From Mesorhizobium sp. LHD-90 (GTDB lineage Bacteria; Pseudomonadota; Alphaproteobacteria; Rhizobiales; Rhizobiaceae): DNA of 64,000 nucleotides. The notes under the pieces were generated by a model, which was not told the DNA's origin, ran no database searches, and saw only the letters and a program-made list of their open reading frames with translations. The stretch is taken from positions 1 through 64,000 of the forward strand of contig NZ_JAVFVV010000002.1 in NCBI RefSeq assembly GCF_030929505.1. Reading direction: 5' to 3'. Of the stretch, positions 28,044 to 36,945 are shown one piece after another; positions within the stretch are counted from its first letter, which is position 1; each line of letters begins with the position of its first letter. The position numbers and the translations under genes are program-made.

Positions 28044-29294
28044 CTATCCAAGATCCTTTTCGGCCAGTTCGCGGAATGCGTCGGGCACGGATCGGGCGGC
28101 ACCCAGCATCATGGCTCCATAACCCACGGCTTCCGGACCGAACCGGCTGCGGACAGCATCCATCGCGCGGTCAGCCGTCCAGCGGGCGGCGCCGCGTCTT
28201 GTGCCCGGCCGGCGCTTTTCGTCGGCGAGACCGAGATCGAATTCGAGCTGCAGATGCGGCCGGACCTCCAGGCCGGAAACGGAAATTGCCAGCAGCGAGA
28301 TGGTCTTTTCAGATGGATGATCGGCGAGCGCTCCGCGAACGAGTTCTTCAGCGATCTCGGCAAGCGTGACGGTCGCCGAAATCGGCGCGTCGAGCGTGAT
28401 CGAGCGGGTCACCGCGCGAAGGTCGGCGAACCTTACCCGCACCGTCACCGTTCGGCCGGACCGCTCCTTTGCGCGCAGCCGCGTCGCCACCCTGTCCGCC
28501 AGATGCAGGAGCGTCGGGCGCCAGACCGCCGGCTGGGCTGGCTTGCGGCCCAATGCCGACTGCGCTCCGGCCGAATGGGCGCGGCGATGTGTTTGCACCT
28601 CGCGCGGGTCGCGGTTCCAGGCTAGCGCCGCGAGTTTTTCGCCGGCAGCGGCACCGAGCAGGCGCTCGAGCGACCCGCCGGGCGTGGCGGCAAGCTGGCC
28701 GATCGTGTCGACGCCGATCTTTGCCAGTCTTTCCCGCGTCACCGGGCCCACACCCCACATGAGATCGACCGGCAGGTCGTGCAGGAACTCCAGTTCAGCG
28801 GCCGGATTGACCACGACAAGCCCGTCCGGCTTGGCGACCTGCGAGGCGATCTTGGCCAGATGTTTCGTTCGCGCTACGCCAACGGAGATCGGCAGGCCGA
28901 GTTCGGAACGGACACGGTTGCGGATGGTTCTTGCGATCTCGGCCGGCGTGCCGAAAAGATGCGTGCAGCCTGCAACGTCGGCAAAGGCTTCGTCGATCGA
29001 GATGCGCTCGACCAGCGGCGTGAAGTCGCCGAGAACAGCGATGGCGGCATCGCCCAGCCGCTGATAGTCGTGGAAATGGCCGTCGACGAAGACCAGGTCG
29101 GGACAGAGTTCGCGCGCCTTGCGGGCCGGCATGCCACCGCGAACGCCGAAAGCCTTCGCCTCGTAGGATGCCGCCAGCACCACGCCGCCGCCCACTGCAA
29201 TCGGCCTGCCGCGCAGCGATGGGTGGAGAAGTTGTTCCACCGACGCATAGAACGCATCCAGATCCGCGTGAAGGATTGTGCCGGACGCGCCCAC
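28044..29294 (-). CDS. dinB: DNA polymerase IV (Y family, error-prone)
   Basis: Pol IV copies past damaged template bases at the cost of fidelity. The 416-residue protein has HADLDAFYASVEQ with the first metal Asp, the SYEAKAFGVRGGMPARKA finger region, RISIDEAF with the second acidic pair, the helix-hairpin-helix segment WGVGPVTRERLAKIG and a little-finger domain at about 250-360. The long C-terminal extension after residue 360 is seen in rhizobial DinB proteins. The GTG at 29294 has AAGGGA upstream. A perfect LexA box starts 45 bases upstream. Confidence 0.94.
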   Translation of the reverse strand: MGASGTILHADLDAFYASVEQLLHPSLRGRPIAVGGGVVLAASYEAKAFGVRGGMPARKARELCPDLVFVDGHFHDYQRLGDAAIAVLGDFTPLVERISIDEAFADVAGCTHLFGTPAEIARTIRNRVRSELGLPISVGVARTKHLAKIASQVAKPDGLVVVNPAAELEFLHDLPVDLMWGVGPVTRERLAKIGVDTIGQLAATPGGSLERLLGAAAGEKLAALAWNRDPREVQTHRRAHSAGAQSALGRKPAQPAVWRPTLLHLADRVATRLRAKERSGRTVTVRVRFADLRAVTRSITLDAPISATVTLAEIAEELVRGALADHPSEKTISLLAISVSGLEVRPHLQLEFDLGLADEKRRPGTRRGAARWTADRAMDAVRSRFGPEAVGYGAMMLGAARSVPDAFRELAEKDLG

Positions 29295-29338
29295 GCCATT
29301 TTCCCTTCAAGAACCGCCCAGCATGTCTCACCGAGAAA

Positions 29339-29353
29339 GAACAAAATAGGAAC
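29339..29353 (-). promoter_or_regulatory. LexA (SOS) box of dinB
   Basis: The plus strand shows GAACAAAATAGGAAC, that is GAAC-N7-GAAC, reading GTTCCTATTTTGTTC towards dinB. It fits the alphaproteobacterial LexA consensus GTTC-N7-GTTC exactly and lies where it would cover the promoter. Confidence 0.88.
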
Positions 29354-29510
29354 ATTGTTCCCATTGGTTGTCAAGGCGGGATCGATGCAAGCGATTCAGG
29401 AGATCGGCGCTTCCTCGCATCGCAAGGCGCATCTTTAGGGCTGGGTGCGGCCATCCGCCGGAGTGGAAGGAGGACGTTGGCGCGAAAGCCAGCCCAGGAT
29501 CGGTGCGGTT

Positions 29511-30542
29511 TCAGCCCTTCAGCATCTCGGCCACCCTCGGCGCGAAATAGGTCAAAATGCCGTCGCAACCGGCGCGCTTGAAGGCGACAAGCGATTCCAG
29601 CATGGCCTTCTCGCCGTCGATCCAGCCATTGGCGGCCGCCGCCTCGATCATCGAATATTCGCCCGACACCTGATAGGCGAAGGTCGGCATGGCAAATTCG
29701 TCCTTCAGCCGGCGGATGATGTCGAGATAGGGCAGGCCGGGCTTCACCATCAGCATGTCGGCGCCTTCGGCCAAATCCTGCTCGGCCTCGCGCACGGCTT
29801 CGTCCGAATTGGCGTGGTCGATATAGTAGGTCTTCTTGTCGCCCTTGAGCAGGCCTTTTGTACCGATCGCCTCCCGGTAGGGACCGTAGAAGGCCGAGGC
29901 GAATTTCGTCGCGTAGGACATGATGGCCACGTCCTGGAAGCCGGCTTCATCGAGCGCATCACGGATCGCGCCGATGCGGCCGTCCATCATGTCCGACGGC
30001 GCGACGATGTCGGCGCCGGCCCGCGCCTGCAGCACGGCGGCGGCGCCGACCTGCGCCACCGTCTCGTCGTTGACGATGATGCCTTCGCGCAAGATGCCGT
30101 CATGGCCATGGCTGGTGAAGGGATCGAGCGCGGCGTCGGTGATGACGCCGATCTCCGGCACGGCGGCCTTGATGGCGCGGGTGGCGCGGTTGATGAGATT
30201 GTCGGGGTCGAGGATCGCCGAGCCGGTCTGGTCGCGCAACGCAAGGTCGACATTCGGGAACGTCGCCAGGGCCGGAATGCCGAGTTTTGCGGCGCGCTCG
30301 GCCTCCTTCACGGCGAGGTCGACGGATAGCCGATGGACGCCGGGCATGGCCGGAATATCCTCGCGGCGGTTTTCCCCGTCGATCAGGAAGATCGGCCAGA
30401 TGAGGTCGTCGACGGTCAGCCGGTTCTCCTGCACCAGGCGGCGCGACCAGTCGGCCTTGCGCATGCGCCTGAGGCGGCGGCCTTGGGTAATTTCGTCGAC
30501 GCTGCGGCGGCCGGCGGGAAGTGTTGGGGCGTGCTTGTTCAT
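29511..30542 (-). CDS. hemB: Delta-aminolevulinic acid dehydratase (porphobilinogen synthase)
   Basis: HemB condenses two 5-aminolevulinate molecules to porphobilinogen in haem synthesis. The 343-residue protein has both active-site lysines, in MSYATKFASAFYGPYREA and MLMVKPGLPYLDII. At the metal site the sequence is ITDAALDPFTSHGHDG, with Asp and Ala where zinc enzymes have Cys; this is the magnesium-dependent type known from Bradyrhizobium and Pseudomonas. The start at 30542 (MNKHAPTLPAGRR) is chosen on family length. It follows a DUF2066 gene on the same strand after 66 bases. Confidence 0.95.
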   Translation of the reverse strand: MNKHAPTLPAGRRSVDEITQGRRLRRMRKADWSRRLVQENRLTVDDLIWPIFLIDGENRREDIPAMPGVHRLSVDLAVKEAERAAKLGIPALATFPNVDLALRDQTGSAILDPDNLINRATRAIKAAVPEIGVITDAALDPFTSHGHDGILREGIIVNDETVAQVGAAAVLQARAGADIVAPSDMMDGRIGAIRDALDEAGFQDVAIMSYATKFASAFYGPYREAIGTKGLLKGDKKTYYIDHANSDEAVREAEQDLAEGADMLMVKPGLPYLDIIRRLKDEFAMPTFAYQVSGEYSMIEAAAANGWIDGEKAMLESLVAFKRAGCDGILTYFAPRVAEMLKG

Positions 30543-30608
30543 GACGATGTCTCCGGCGGCGCTTCTAGCATGTCGGCGCGGCGGCGACCAATGCGACCGG
30601 ATGTGCAA

Positions 30609-31433
30609 CTACGGTTGGCCGTTCCCCGAAATCACCTGGAGTGTTCCCGCAAGGGCGCCGCGAAAGGCGTCGTCGAAGCTGACGCCGCGCTGTTGCCATT
30701 CATAGATTTGGCCGGCGCGGCCGATCCGCCAGTCGGCCACCCAGCCGCGGTCCTCCTCGCTCCAGGCAAGGATGCCGGCAAGCGCCAGCGCGCCGTCATA
30801 GCGGGCGGCGATGGCGTCGAGATCGGCGAGTTCGACCTTGGGCAAGGTGTCGGCATTGAGCGCGGCGCCCGACAGCGTGGCGGAGTCGGGCAGATCGACA
30901 GGCAGCGCCAGGGGTTCGCCGGCTCCGGCGAGCGACTGGCGCATGAAATTGCCGTCGGAGCCGTTGCGCGACAGCATAAAGGATTTCGCCGCCTGCTTCA
31001 CCGCCAGAAACATGACGATACGCGGACGCTCCTGAAGCCACGGTTTGCGGCCGAGCTTTTTGAGGAAGGCATCGACGCCGTCGCGGTCCAAGACGCAAGT
31101 GAGGTCGTGCGGCCGGTCGTGCGTTCCCTGTTCGTCATGGATGGGGACGTCTTCCATGCGATCGCGATAGCGAAAGTCGCGTACGAACGAGCCGGCCCGC
31201 GGAAGCGCCGCCGCAACCGCCGGGTCGCGCAGCATGGTCCGGTCGCCGGTCACTTTTACCAGCACCTCGCGGAAGCACTCCTCGAAGCCGAGCTGACGAT
31301 GCCTTTCGTCCGAACCGGTGACGATCGCCTGGGTGGTGTAGAGCGCGGTGAGATCAAGCGCACGAGCCGGGCCGCCGGCGCAGATAATCGCGGCAAGGCT
31401 TGCCAGGAACAGGAACGTGCGCGCCGCCGGCAT
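30609..31433 (-). CDS. DUF2066 domain-containing exported protein
   Basis: The 274-residue product carries a signal peptide (LFLASLAAIICAGGPARA) and a DUF2066 domain recognisable by FEECFREVLVKVTGDRTMLR and later GALALAGILAWSEEDRGWVA. The family is periplasmic or membrane-linked with no known biochemical role. It is transcribed just ahead of hemB and divergently from the hydrolase gene at 31620. Confidence 0.8.
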   Translation of the reverse strand: MPAARTFLFLASLAAIICAGGPARALDLTALYTTQAIVTGSDERHRQLGFEECFREVLVKVTGDRTMLRDPAVAAALPRAGSFVRDFRYRDRMEDVPIHDEQGTHDRPHDLTCVLDRDGVDAFLKKLGRKPWLQERPRIVMFLAVKQAAKSFMLSRNGSDGNFMRQSLAGAGEPLALPVDLPDSATLSGAALNADTLPKVELADLDAIAARYDGALALAGILAWSEEDRGWVADWRIGRAGQIYEWQQRGVSFDDAFRGALAGTLQVISGNGQP

Positions 31434-31619
31434 TATGGAGCCTCATTCGATGTCCCGCCGCGGCGCTTGTCGCATGATCCGGCCGCCAACGGCAACCCGA
31501 TCCGGCGCGACCGGACGTTGCACCGGCAGGCATGCCGGCACCTCCGATGCCGTTGACGCGCCGGTCTGCCGTCCTTAGCACTGGCTATGATCCAGAAAAG
31601 CGGGAGAATCGCAGCAGGC

Positions 31620-32666
31620 ATGGATTTCGGCGGCGCAGACGAGATCAGGTTCGAGCGGATCGGCGTGGCCGGTGTGATCACGCTGACAAGGCCGAACGCG
31701 CTGAACGCCGTCACCCACGGAATGATCCTTGCGCTATCGAAGGCGTTCTCGGCCTGGGAGCACGACAGGAGTGTCGCCCTTGTGGTCATCAAGGCCGAGG
31801 GCAGGGCGTTTTCCGCCGGCGGCGACATCGCCGACGCCTATCGCGCGATGCGTGCCGGCACGGCGCCGGTCGCCTTCTTCGCCGACGAATACCGGCTCAA
31901 CGCCGCGCTGGCCCGTTTTCCAAAGCCCTGCGTGTCGCTGATAGACGGCATCGTCATGGGCGGCGGCGTCGGCATTTCCTGCCACGGGTCGCACCGGGTG
32001 ATGACCGAAAAGGCGCTGTTCGCCATGCCGGAGGTCGGCATCGGCTTTTTCCCCGACGTAGGCGGCAGTTTTCTGCTTTCGCGGCTGAAGGGCAGCTACG
32101 GCATGTTCCTCGGCCTGACCGGCGCGCGCATCCATTCGGGCGACGCCCTGAGGGCTGGCATCGCCACCCATGCGGTCGAGTCGGCCGCGCTCGGGGCTGT
32201 GTTCGACGCCTTGTGCAAGGGCGTGGCGCCCGACAAATGCCTGAGAGGGTTTGCGAGCGCGCCGCAGGCCGAGACCGACGAGGGTGCGCTGTTCTCGATC
32301 GCAAAGCTGTTTTCCCGCGAGCGGCTCGACGACCTGCTGGTCGGGCTGCGCCAGGTGCGCGAAGCTGGGGAGGCGCTGGCCGAGACTGCGTTCGCCGCGA
32401 TCGACAAGGCATCTCCAACCAGCGTGGCCGTCACTTTCCGGCAGATCAATACTGGCGCCATGCTCGACATGGACGAATGCATGCGCATGGAATTCCGCAT
32501 ATTGAACCGTATGGTCGCCAGCCACGACTTTCCCGAAGGCATCCGCGCCGTCATCATCGACAAGGATGGCGCGCCGCAGTGGAAGCCGGCGACGCTGGCC
32601 GAGGTCGGCGATGCGACGGTCGAGGCCTATTTCGCGCCGCTGCCCGGCGGAGACCTCCCCCTGTGA
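31620..32666 (+). CDS. Enoyl-CoA hydratase/isomerase family, 3-hydroxyisobutyryl-CoA hydrolase type
   Basis: The 348-residue protein has the crotonase oxyanion-hole blocks AFSAGGDIADAYRAM and MGGGVGISCHGSHRV. It also has MPEVGIGFFPDVGGSFLLSR, with the Glu and Asp that mark the hydrolase (HIBCH) branch rather than simple hydratases. HIBCH acts in valine breakdown; other acyl-CoA substrates are possible. ATG 31620 gives MDFGGADEIRFER, close to the family N-terminus; ATG 31587 would add 11 residues. The stop overlaps the next start. Confidence 0.88.
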   Translation: MDFGGADEIRFERIGVAGVITLTRPNALNAVTHGMILALSKAFSAWEHDRSVALVVIKAEGRAFSAGGDIADAYRAMRAGTAPVAFFADEYRLNAALARFPKPCVSLIDGIVMGGGVGISCHGSHRVMTEKALFAMPEVGIGFFPDVGGSFLLSRLKGSYGMFLGLTGARIHSGDALRAGIATHAVESAALGAVFDALCKGVAPDKCLRGFASAPQAETDEGALFSIAKLFSRERLDDLLVGLRQVREAGEALAETAFAAIDKASPTSVAVTFRQINTGAMLDMDECMRMEFRILNRMVASHDFPEGIRAVIIDKDGAPQWKPATLAEVGDATVEAYFAPLPGGDLPL

Positions 32667-33088
32667 GCGACACTTCCTCCGACCGGCGCAATTTCGGCCC
32701 GACGGTCGTCGAGCAACTGTTCGCATGGTTCCAGCGCATCATTGCCGTGTACTGCCTGATGTTCGGCGTGCTCTACTGGGTAAGGCTGCTCGGCTACTAC
32801 GACTCGCCGCTGTGGCGCATCGACCTGATGCCGGTGCATTGGCAGGTGGTGACGGTGACGCTCGCGGTGTTTTTCCCTTTCGCCGCCGCTGGGCTGTGGA
32901 TGCTGGCGTCGTGGGGGCCGGTAATCTGGTTCCTGTGCGCCGCGACCGAGACGGTCATGTATGCCGGCTTTCCCGACCTGTTCGGCCGACACTATGCGGT
33001 CGTGGCCTCGCACGCTTTCGCCGCCTGCCTGTACACGGCCTTCCGGCTGGTCATCCACTTCCAGAAGCGCACGGCCGCGCAGCAATAG
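32663..33088 (+). CDS. DUF6163-like integral membrane protein
   Basis: The 141-residue protein has four hydrophobic segments at about 20-40, 55-78, 82-100 and 108-130. It begins VSDTSSDRRNFGPTVVEQLF and contains RLLGYYDSPLWRIDLMPVHW. It resembles a small Rhizobiales membrane family (DUF6163). The GTG start overlaps the preceding stop (GTGA), so it is coupled to the hydrolase gene, a link often kept in this group. Function is unknown. Confidence 0.75.
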   Translation: MSDTSSDRRNFGPTVVEQLFAWFQRIIAVYCLMFGVLYWVRLLGYYDSPLWRIDLMPVHWQVVTVTLAVFFPFAAAGLWMLASWGPVIWFLCAATETVMYAGFPDLFGRHYAVVASHAFAACLYTAFRLVIHFQKRTAAQQ

Positions 33089-33312
33089 TCGCTGCGTCCG
33101 CCGCTTCGGGGGCCGTCCTGCCGGGGTCGCTAAAGCTTTAAGTTAATTTTTCATCCTCGGCAGGGAATTCGTTAACCCTCTACCGAAACCAGTTGCCGGT
33201 AAGGCCTTGTTAAGGCTGGCGTTTAAGTCGAATTTTATGTGTATTCGATAGTGTCGCGACCAAGGTGAGAAAAAACAAAACATCACCCGGCGACAAACGA
33301 GAGGCGAATACA

Positions 33313-33828
33313 ATGATCAACCCGCGTTCGGCGGCAAAGGCCGCGACTGTATCCGATGATCGCCGTGAAGCGATCCGCTCCCTATACATGGAATCACTTC
33401 AACTGGTCGAGCGTCTGCACCGCCGTCTGCTTGACGTGATCAAGGACGAGTTCGACCGCAACGGCCGCAGCGACATCAACGCCATCCAGGCGTTGCTGCT
33501 GTTCAACATCGGCAATTCCGAACTGACCGCCGGCGAACTCCGGTCGCGCGGCTACTACCTCGGCTCCAACGTCTCCTACAATCTCAAGAAGCTGGTCGAT
33601 CTCGGCTTCATCAACCACCAGCGGTCGCGCATCGATCGCCGCTCGGTCCGCGTCAGCCTGACGCCGAAGGGTGCTGCAATCGCCGAGGTGGTCGCCGGGC
33701 TCTACGAACGCCATATCGGCTCGATCGAGCAGGTCGGCGGCATCAACACCGAAGAGTTCAAGCAGATGAACCGCGCGCTGCAGCGTCTCGACCGCTTCTG
33801 GAACGACACCATCGCCTACCGCATGTAA
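33313..33828 (+). CDS. ldtR: MarR-family regulator LdtR
   Basis: This 171-residue winged-helix protein has the MarR core: the recognition part LRSRGYYLGSNVSYNLKKLV and the wing FINHQRSRIDRRSVRVSLTP. The N-terminal helix MESLQLVERLHRRLLDVIKD is characteristic of LdtR, described in Liberibacter and Sinorhizobium as an activator of a nearby L,D-transpeptidase gene linked to osmotic tolerance. Here an L,D-transpeptidase gene follows directly, which supports the name. ATG 33313 has GAGAGG 11 bases upstream. The 224-base AT-rich leader has several TTAA motifs. Confidence 0.85.
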   Translation: MINPRSAAKAATVSDDRREAIRSLYMESLQLVERLHRRLLDVIKDEFDRNGRSDINAIQALLLFNIGNSELTAGELRSRGYYLGSNVSYNLKKLVDLGFINHQRSRIDRRSVRVSLTPKGAAIAEVVAGLYERHIGSIEQVGGINTEEFKQMNRALQRLDRFWNDTIAYRM

Positions 33829-33830
33829 AG

Positions 33831-33897
33831 GCGGGCGAGAGCGCCCGCAGCCGATCGTTGACGAACCACGCAGGGCCGGTCCGTTGCGGACCGGCCC
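33831..33897 (+). terminator. Two hairpins after ldtR
   Basis: GCGGGCG/CGCCCGC (33831-33848) is followed by a very stable 11-bp stem GGGCCGGTCCG/CGGACCGGCCC (33873-33897). Neither has a T tract, so they may be attenuating or 3'-stabilising structures rather than a full stop. The rest of the 313-base gap to ldtP shows nothing else I can name. Confidence 0.4.
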
Positions 33898-34141
33898 GTG
33901 TTCCGGTTGCAACACTGGAGCCGAAGTGGCCCCGGATCGCAGGACTCGGTCACGTTGCCGCCATATTCCGATGAAATTTCCAGACACTTGAAGACAGGAC
34001 GTCGCGCCGGTCATCACGCAGAATTGCGGATCGGCCGGCAGGATTGAAGTGACGCTTCGTCATGGTTGGTCAATTGTTAAGATTGGCCGATTTAATCTCC
34101 GGCCGCTTCAGTCCGTGGTCGAAAGCAGGAATCAGCTCGGA

Positions 34142-35404
34142 ATGTCCACCACCGCCAGCCGCCGTACATTTCTCACCAGTGCCGCAGCCGTTGCGGTTTC
34201 GCTCGTTGCCGGCAGTGCCTTCGCGGAGGAGGCGGACGCGATCGGCAACGTGCTGAAATCGGCCGGTCGCGGCAACTGGGACGACGAGTTCGACGCCCGC
34301 GCCACCGGCGGCGCCAAGGTGACGTCGCGCACCCCGATCTTCAGCCAGCAGACGGTGTCCTACATCGAGGCGGCGATCGGCCAGTATCAGGGCATCGTAT
34401 CGGCCGGCGGCTGGCCGATGGTTCCCGCGGAGAAGAAACTCAAGCTCGGCGTGCAGGACCCGGACGTCGAGGTGCTGCGCAAGCGCCTGATGGTGTCCGG
34501 AGACCTGTCGCCGAACGCCGGCGTCTCGCCGTCCTTCGACACCTATGTCGACGCGGCTGTGAAGCGCTTCCAGGCCCGCCACGGCCTGCCCGCGGACGGC
34601 GTGATGGGCCAGTACAGCTTCAAGGCATTGAACGTTTCGGCGCCCGTGCGGCTCGGCCAGCTCGAGACCAACCTTGTGCGCCTTCGTTCCATGTCCGGTT
34701 TCCTCGGTGACCGTTACGTGATGGTCAACATCCCGGCTGCGCAGATCGAGGCTGTGGAAGGCGATCGCGTCGTCTCCCGCCACACGGCGATCGTCGGCAA
34801 GATCGACCGCCAGACGCCGATCCTGAATTCCAAGATCAACGAGATCGTCGTCAACCCCTACTGGAATGCGCCGGAATCGATCGTCCGCAAGGACATCATC
34901 CCGCTGATGCGCAAGAACCCGAAATATCTCGAAGAGAACTACATCCGCATCCTCGGCCCCGAGGGCGAGATCGATCCCTCGACCATCGACTGGTCGACCG
35001 AGGACGCGGCGAAGTTCCGCTTCCGCCAGGATCCGGGCGCCATCAACGCCATGGCATCGGTGAAGATCAACTTCCCCAGCCCGGAGAACGTCTACATGCA
35101 CGACACCCCTTCGCAGGGGCTGTTCAACAAGCTGATGCGTTTCGATTCGTCGGGCTGCGTGCGCGTCCAGAATGTACGCGACCTGGTGGTCTGGATCTTG
35201 CGCGACACACCCGGCTGGAACCGGCAGCACCTCGAGCAGACGATCAAGGGCGGCGAGAATTCGCCGATCCAGGTGGTCAACCCGGTGCCGGTCTATTTCA
35301 CCTACATCTCCGCCTGGTCGACCGGCGAGGGCGTCGTGCATTTCCGCGACGACATCTACGCACGCGACGGCGTCGACGAGCTGCAGATCACCTCTTCGCT
35401 GTAG
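34142..35404 (+). CDS. ldtP: L,D-transpeptidase LdtP
   Basis: L,D-transpeptidases make 3-3 crosslinks in peptidoglycan or attach proteins to it, in the periplasm. The 420-residue product has a twin-arginine-like signal (ASRRTFLTSAAAVAVSLVAG), a peptidoglycan-binding domain around residues 105-165 (DPDVEVLRKRLMVSGD and AVKRFQARHGLPADGVMG) and a YkuD domain. The YkuD catalytic motif is SSGCVRVQNVRDL with Cys339. ATG 34142 is selected so the signal peptide is N-terminal. It lies downstream of ldtR and ends in a strong terminator. Confidence 0.92.
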   Translation: MSTTASRRTFLTSAAAVAVSLVAGSAFAEEADAIGNVLKSAGRGNWDDEFDARATGGAKVTSRTPIFSQQTVSYIEAAIGQYQGIVSAGGWPMVPAEKKLKLGVQDPDVEVLRKRLMVSGDLSPNAGVSPSFDTYVDAAVKRFQARHGLPADGVMGQYSFKALNVSAPVRLGQLETNLVRLRSMSGFLGDRYVMVNIPAAQIEAVEGDRVVSRHTAIVGKIDRQTPILNSKINEIVVNPYWNAPESIVRKDIIPLMRKNPKYLEENYIRILGPEGEIDPSTIDWSTEDAAKFRFRQDPGAINAMASVKINFPSPENVYMHDTPSQGLFNKLMRFDSSGCVRVQNVRDLVVWILRDTPGWNRQHLEQTIKGGENSPIQVVNPVPVYFTYISAWSTGEGVVHFRDDIYARDGVDELQITSSL

Positions 35405-35421
35405 TCGTTCGAAGGAAAAGC

Positions 35422-35454
35422 AAAGGCCGCCCGGAACGGAAGGGCGGCCTTTTT
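35422..35454 (+). terminator. Intrinsic terminator after ldtP
   Basis: The stem AAAGGCCGCCC/GGGCGGCCTTT has a 9-base loop and ends in five T residues. It sits between the convergent ldtP and hspQ genes; the A-rich left side lets it work in part in both directions. Confidence 0.88.
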
Positions 35455-35533
35455 GCATGTCCAGGGCCGGGCGATCGATGCGGCCGGAACGACGGCGCTG
35501 CCGGCGATAGGTGGCGCTGGCCGTAGGCAGCCC

Positions 35534-35866
35534 TCAGTGCTTCAGCGTGTCCCGCGGATGATAGCGGCCGTCGGAACTCTTCCTGAACATCTCGCGCACC
35601 TGCGGGTGCCGTACCGGCTCTCCCGATTCGTCCGCCAGGAGATTCTGCTCGGAAACGTAGGCGATGTATTCGGTCTCCGCGTTTTCGGCCAGCAGATGGT
35701 AGAAAGGCTGGTCCTTGCGCGGCCGGACCTCTGCGGGGATGGCCCGGTACCATTCCTCGCTGTTGCTGAATTCCGGATCGATGTCGAAAATGACGCCTCG
35801 GAACGGAAAATGCCGGTGGCGCACCACCTGGCCGATGCCGAACTTTGCCGCCTTCATATTGTTCAT
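35534..35866 (-). CDS. hspQ: Heat shock protein HspQ
   Basis: The 110-residue product has the compact beta fold of the HspQ/YccV family: KFGIGQVVRHRHFPFRGVIF, DIDPEFSNSEEWYRAIPAEV and QPFYHLLAENAETEYIAYVS. HspQ binds hemimethylated DNA and modulates Lon in E. coli. ATG 35866 (MNNMKAAKFG) is preferred because a CAGGG lies just upstream; a second ATG three codons later is possible. It faces ldtP and is divergent from the AEC transporter gene. Confidence 0.9.
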   Translation of the reverse strand: MNNMKAAKFGIGQVVRHRHFPFRGVIFDIDPEFSNSEEWYRAIPAEVRPRKDQPFYHLLAENAETEYIAYVSEQNLLADESGEPVRHPQVREMFRKSSDGRYHPRDTLKH

Positions 35867-35976
35867 TACACGCACCCTGCACGCATATTTGGCGCATCCG
35901 CCCGGCAATTTCAATCGTCGGCTTGACGCCTTGTCGGACAACGGGTTAGCGCCGCTCGTCAAAGCGCGCGAGAGTC

Positions 35977-36945
35977 ATGTACGACGTCATCGGTCTGGTC
36001 ATCCCGTTCTTCGGGCTCATCTTTGTCGGCTTCGTCGTCGCACGGCTGACGCGGCAGCCGCTGGATGCGCTGGGCTGGATGAACACCTTCATCCTCTATG
36101 TCGCACTGCCGGCCCTGTTCTTCCAACTGCTGGCCAAGACGCCGATCGAGCAACTGACCGCCTGGGGTTTCATTTTCGGCGCGGTGCTGGCGACCTATCT
36201 CGTCTTTTCGATCATGTTCATCGGCTCGATGATCGCCTCGCGCGGCGACATCGCGCAATCAATGCTGCGCGGGCTCGCCGCCGCCTACGGCAACATAGGC
36301 TATATGGGGCCGGGCATCGCGCTGCTGGCTCTCGGCGAGGAGGCGGCCGTGCCGGTGGCGCTGATCTTCTGCTTCGAAAACATCATGCATTTCGCGGTGG
36401 CGCCAATGATGATGGCGCTGGCAGGCGGCAAGGGCGAGCCGCCGCTGCGGCTGGCGGCCGGCGTGGTCCGCAAGATCGTGCTGCATCCCTTCATCATCGC
36501 GACCGCGATCGGCGTGGCGGCGGCGGCGCTGCAATTGCGCCCGCCCATGCCGGTGGAACGGCTTCTGAACTATCTTGCCAGCGCCGCCGCGCCCTGCGCG
36601 CTGTTCGCCATGGGCGTGACGCTGGCGCTGAGGCCGCTGCGGCGCATGCCGTTCGAACTCGCGCCCATCGCCGTCCTGAAGCTCGCCGTGCATCCGGCGC
36701 TCTGCTACGTGGTGCTGAGCTGGATCGGCGATTATCCGCACGGCTGGATCTATACGGCGGTGCTGCTCGCCTCGCTGCCGACCGCCACCAACGTTTTCGT
36801 CATCGCCCAGCAATATGGGGTGTGGATAGAGCGGGCTTCGGCCGCGGTGCTGGTCACCACCTGCCTGTCGGTGTTTTCAGTGACGGTGCTGCTCTACCTG
36901 ATCACCACCGGGGCGCTTCCGCCGGACCTGTTCCCGAACCGTTGA
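35977..36945 (+). CDS. AEC family transporter (auxin efflux carrier type)
   Basis: The 322-residue protein has about ten membrane segments in two halves. It starts MYDVIGLVIPFFGLIFVGFV and contains LDALGWMNTFILYVALPALF and the second-half block KLAVHPALCYVVLS. Bacterial AEC proteins export or import small organic acids such as malonate or malate; the substrate here is unknown. GAGAG precedes the ATG. Its 3' end overlaps the converging UbiH-type gene by 69 bases. Confidence 0.9.
   Translation: MYDVIGLVIPFFGLIFVGFVVARLTRQPLDALGWMNTFILYVALPALFFQLLAKTPIEQLTAWGFIFGAVLATYLVFSIMFIGSMIASRGDIAQSMLRGLAAAYGNIGYMGPGIALLALGEEAAVPVALIFCFENIMHFAVAPMMMALAGGKGEPPLRLAAGVVRKIVLHPFIIATAIGVAAAALQLRPPMPVERLLNYLASAAAPCALFAMGVTLALRPLRRMPFELAPIAVLKLAVHPALCYVVLSWIGDYPHGWIYTAVLLASLPTATNVFVIAQQYGVWIERASAAVLVTTCLSVFSVTVLLYLITTGALPPDLFPNR

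Noticed and set aside
33110-33240. CtrA-like TTAA repeats upstream of ldtR
   Set aside because: Several TTAA motifs occur, but none has the exact TTAA-N7-TTAA spacing, and the region is simply AT-rich.
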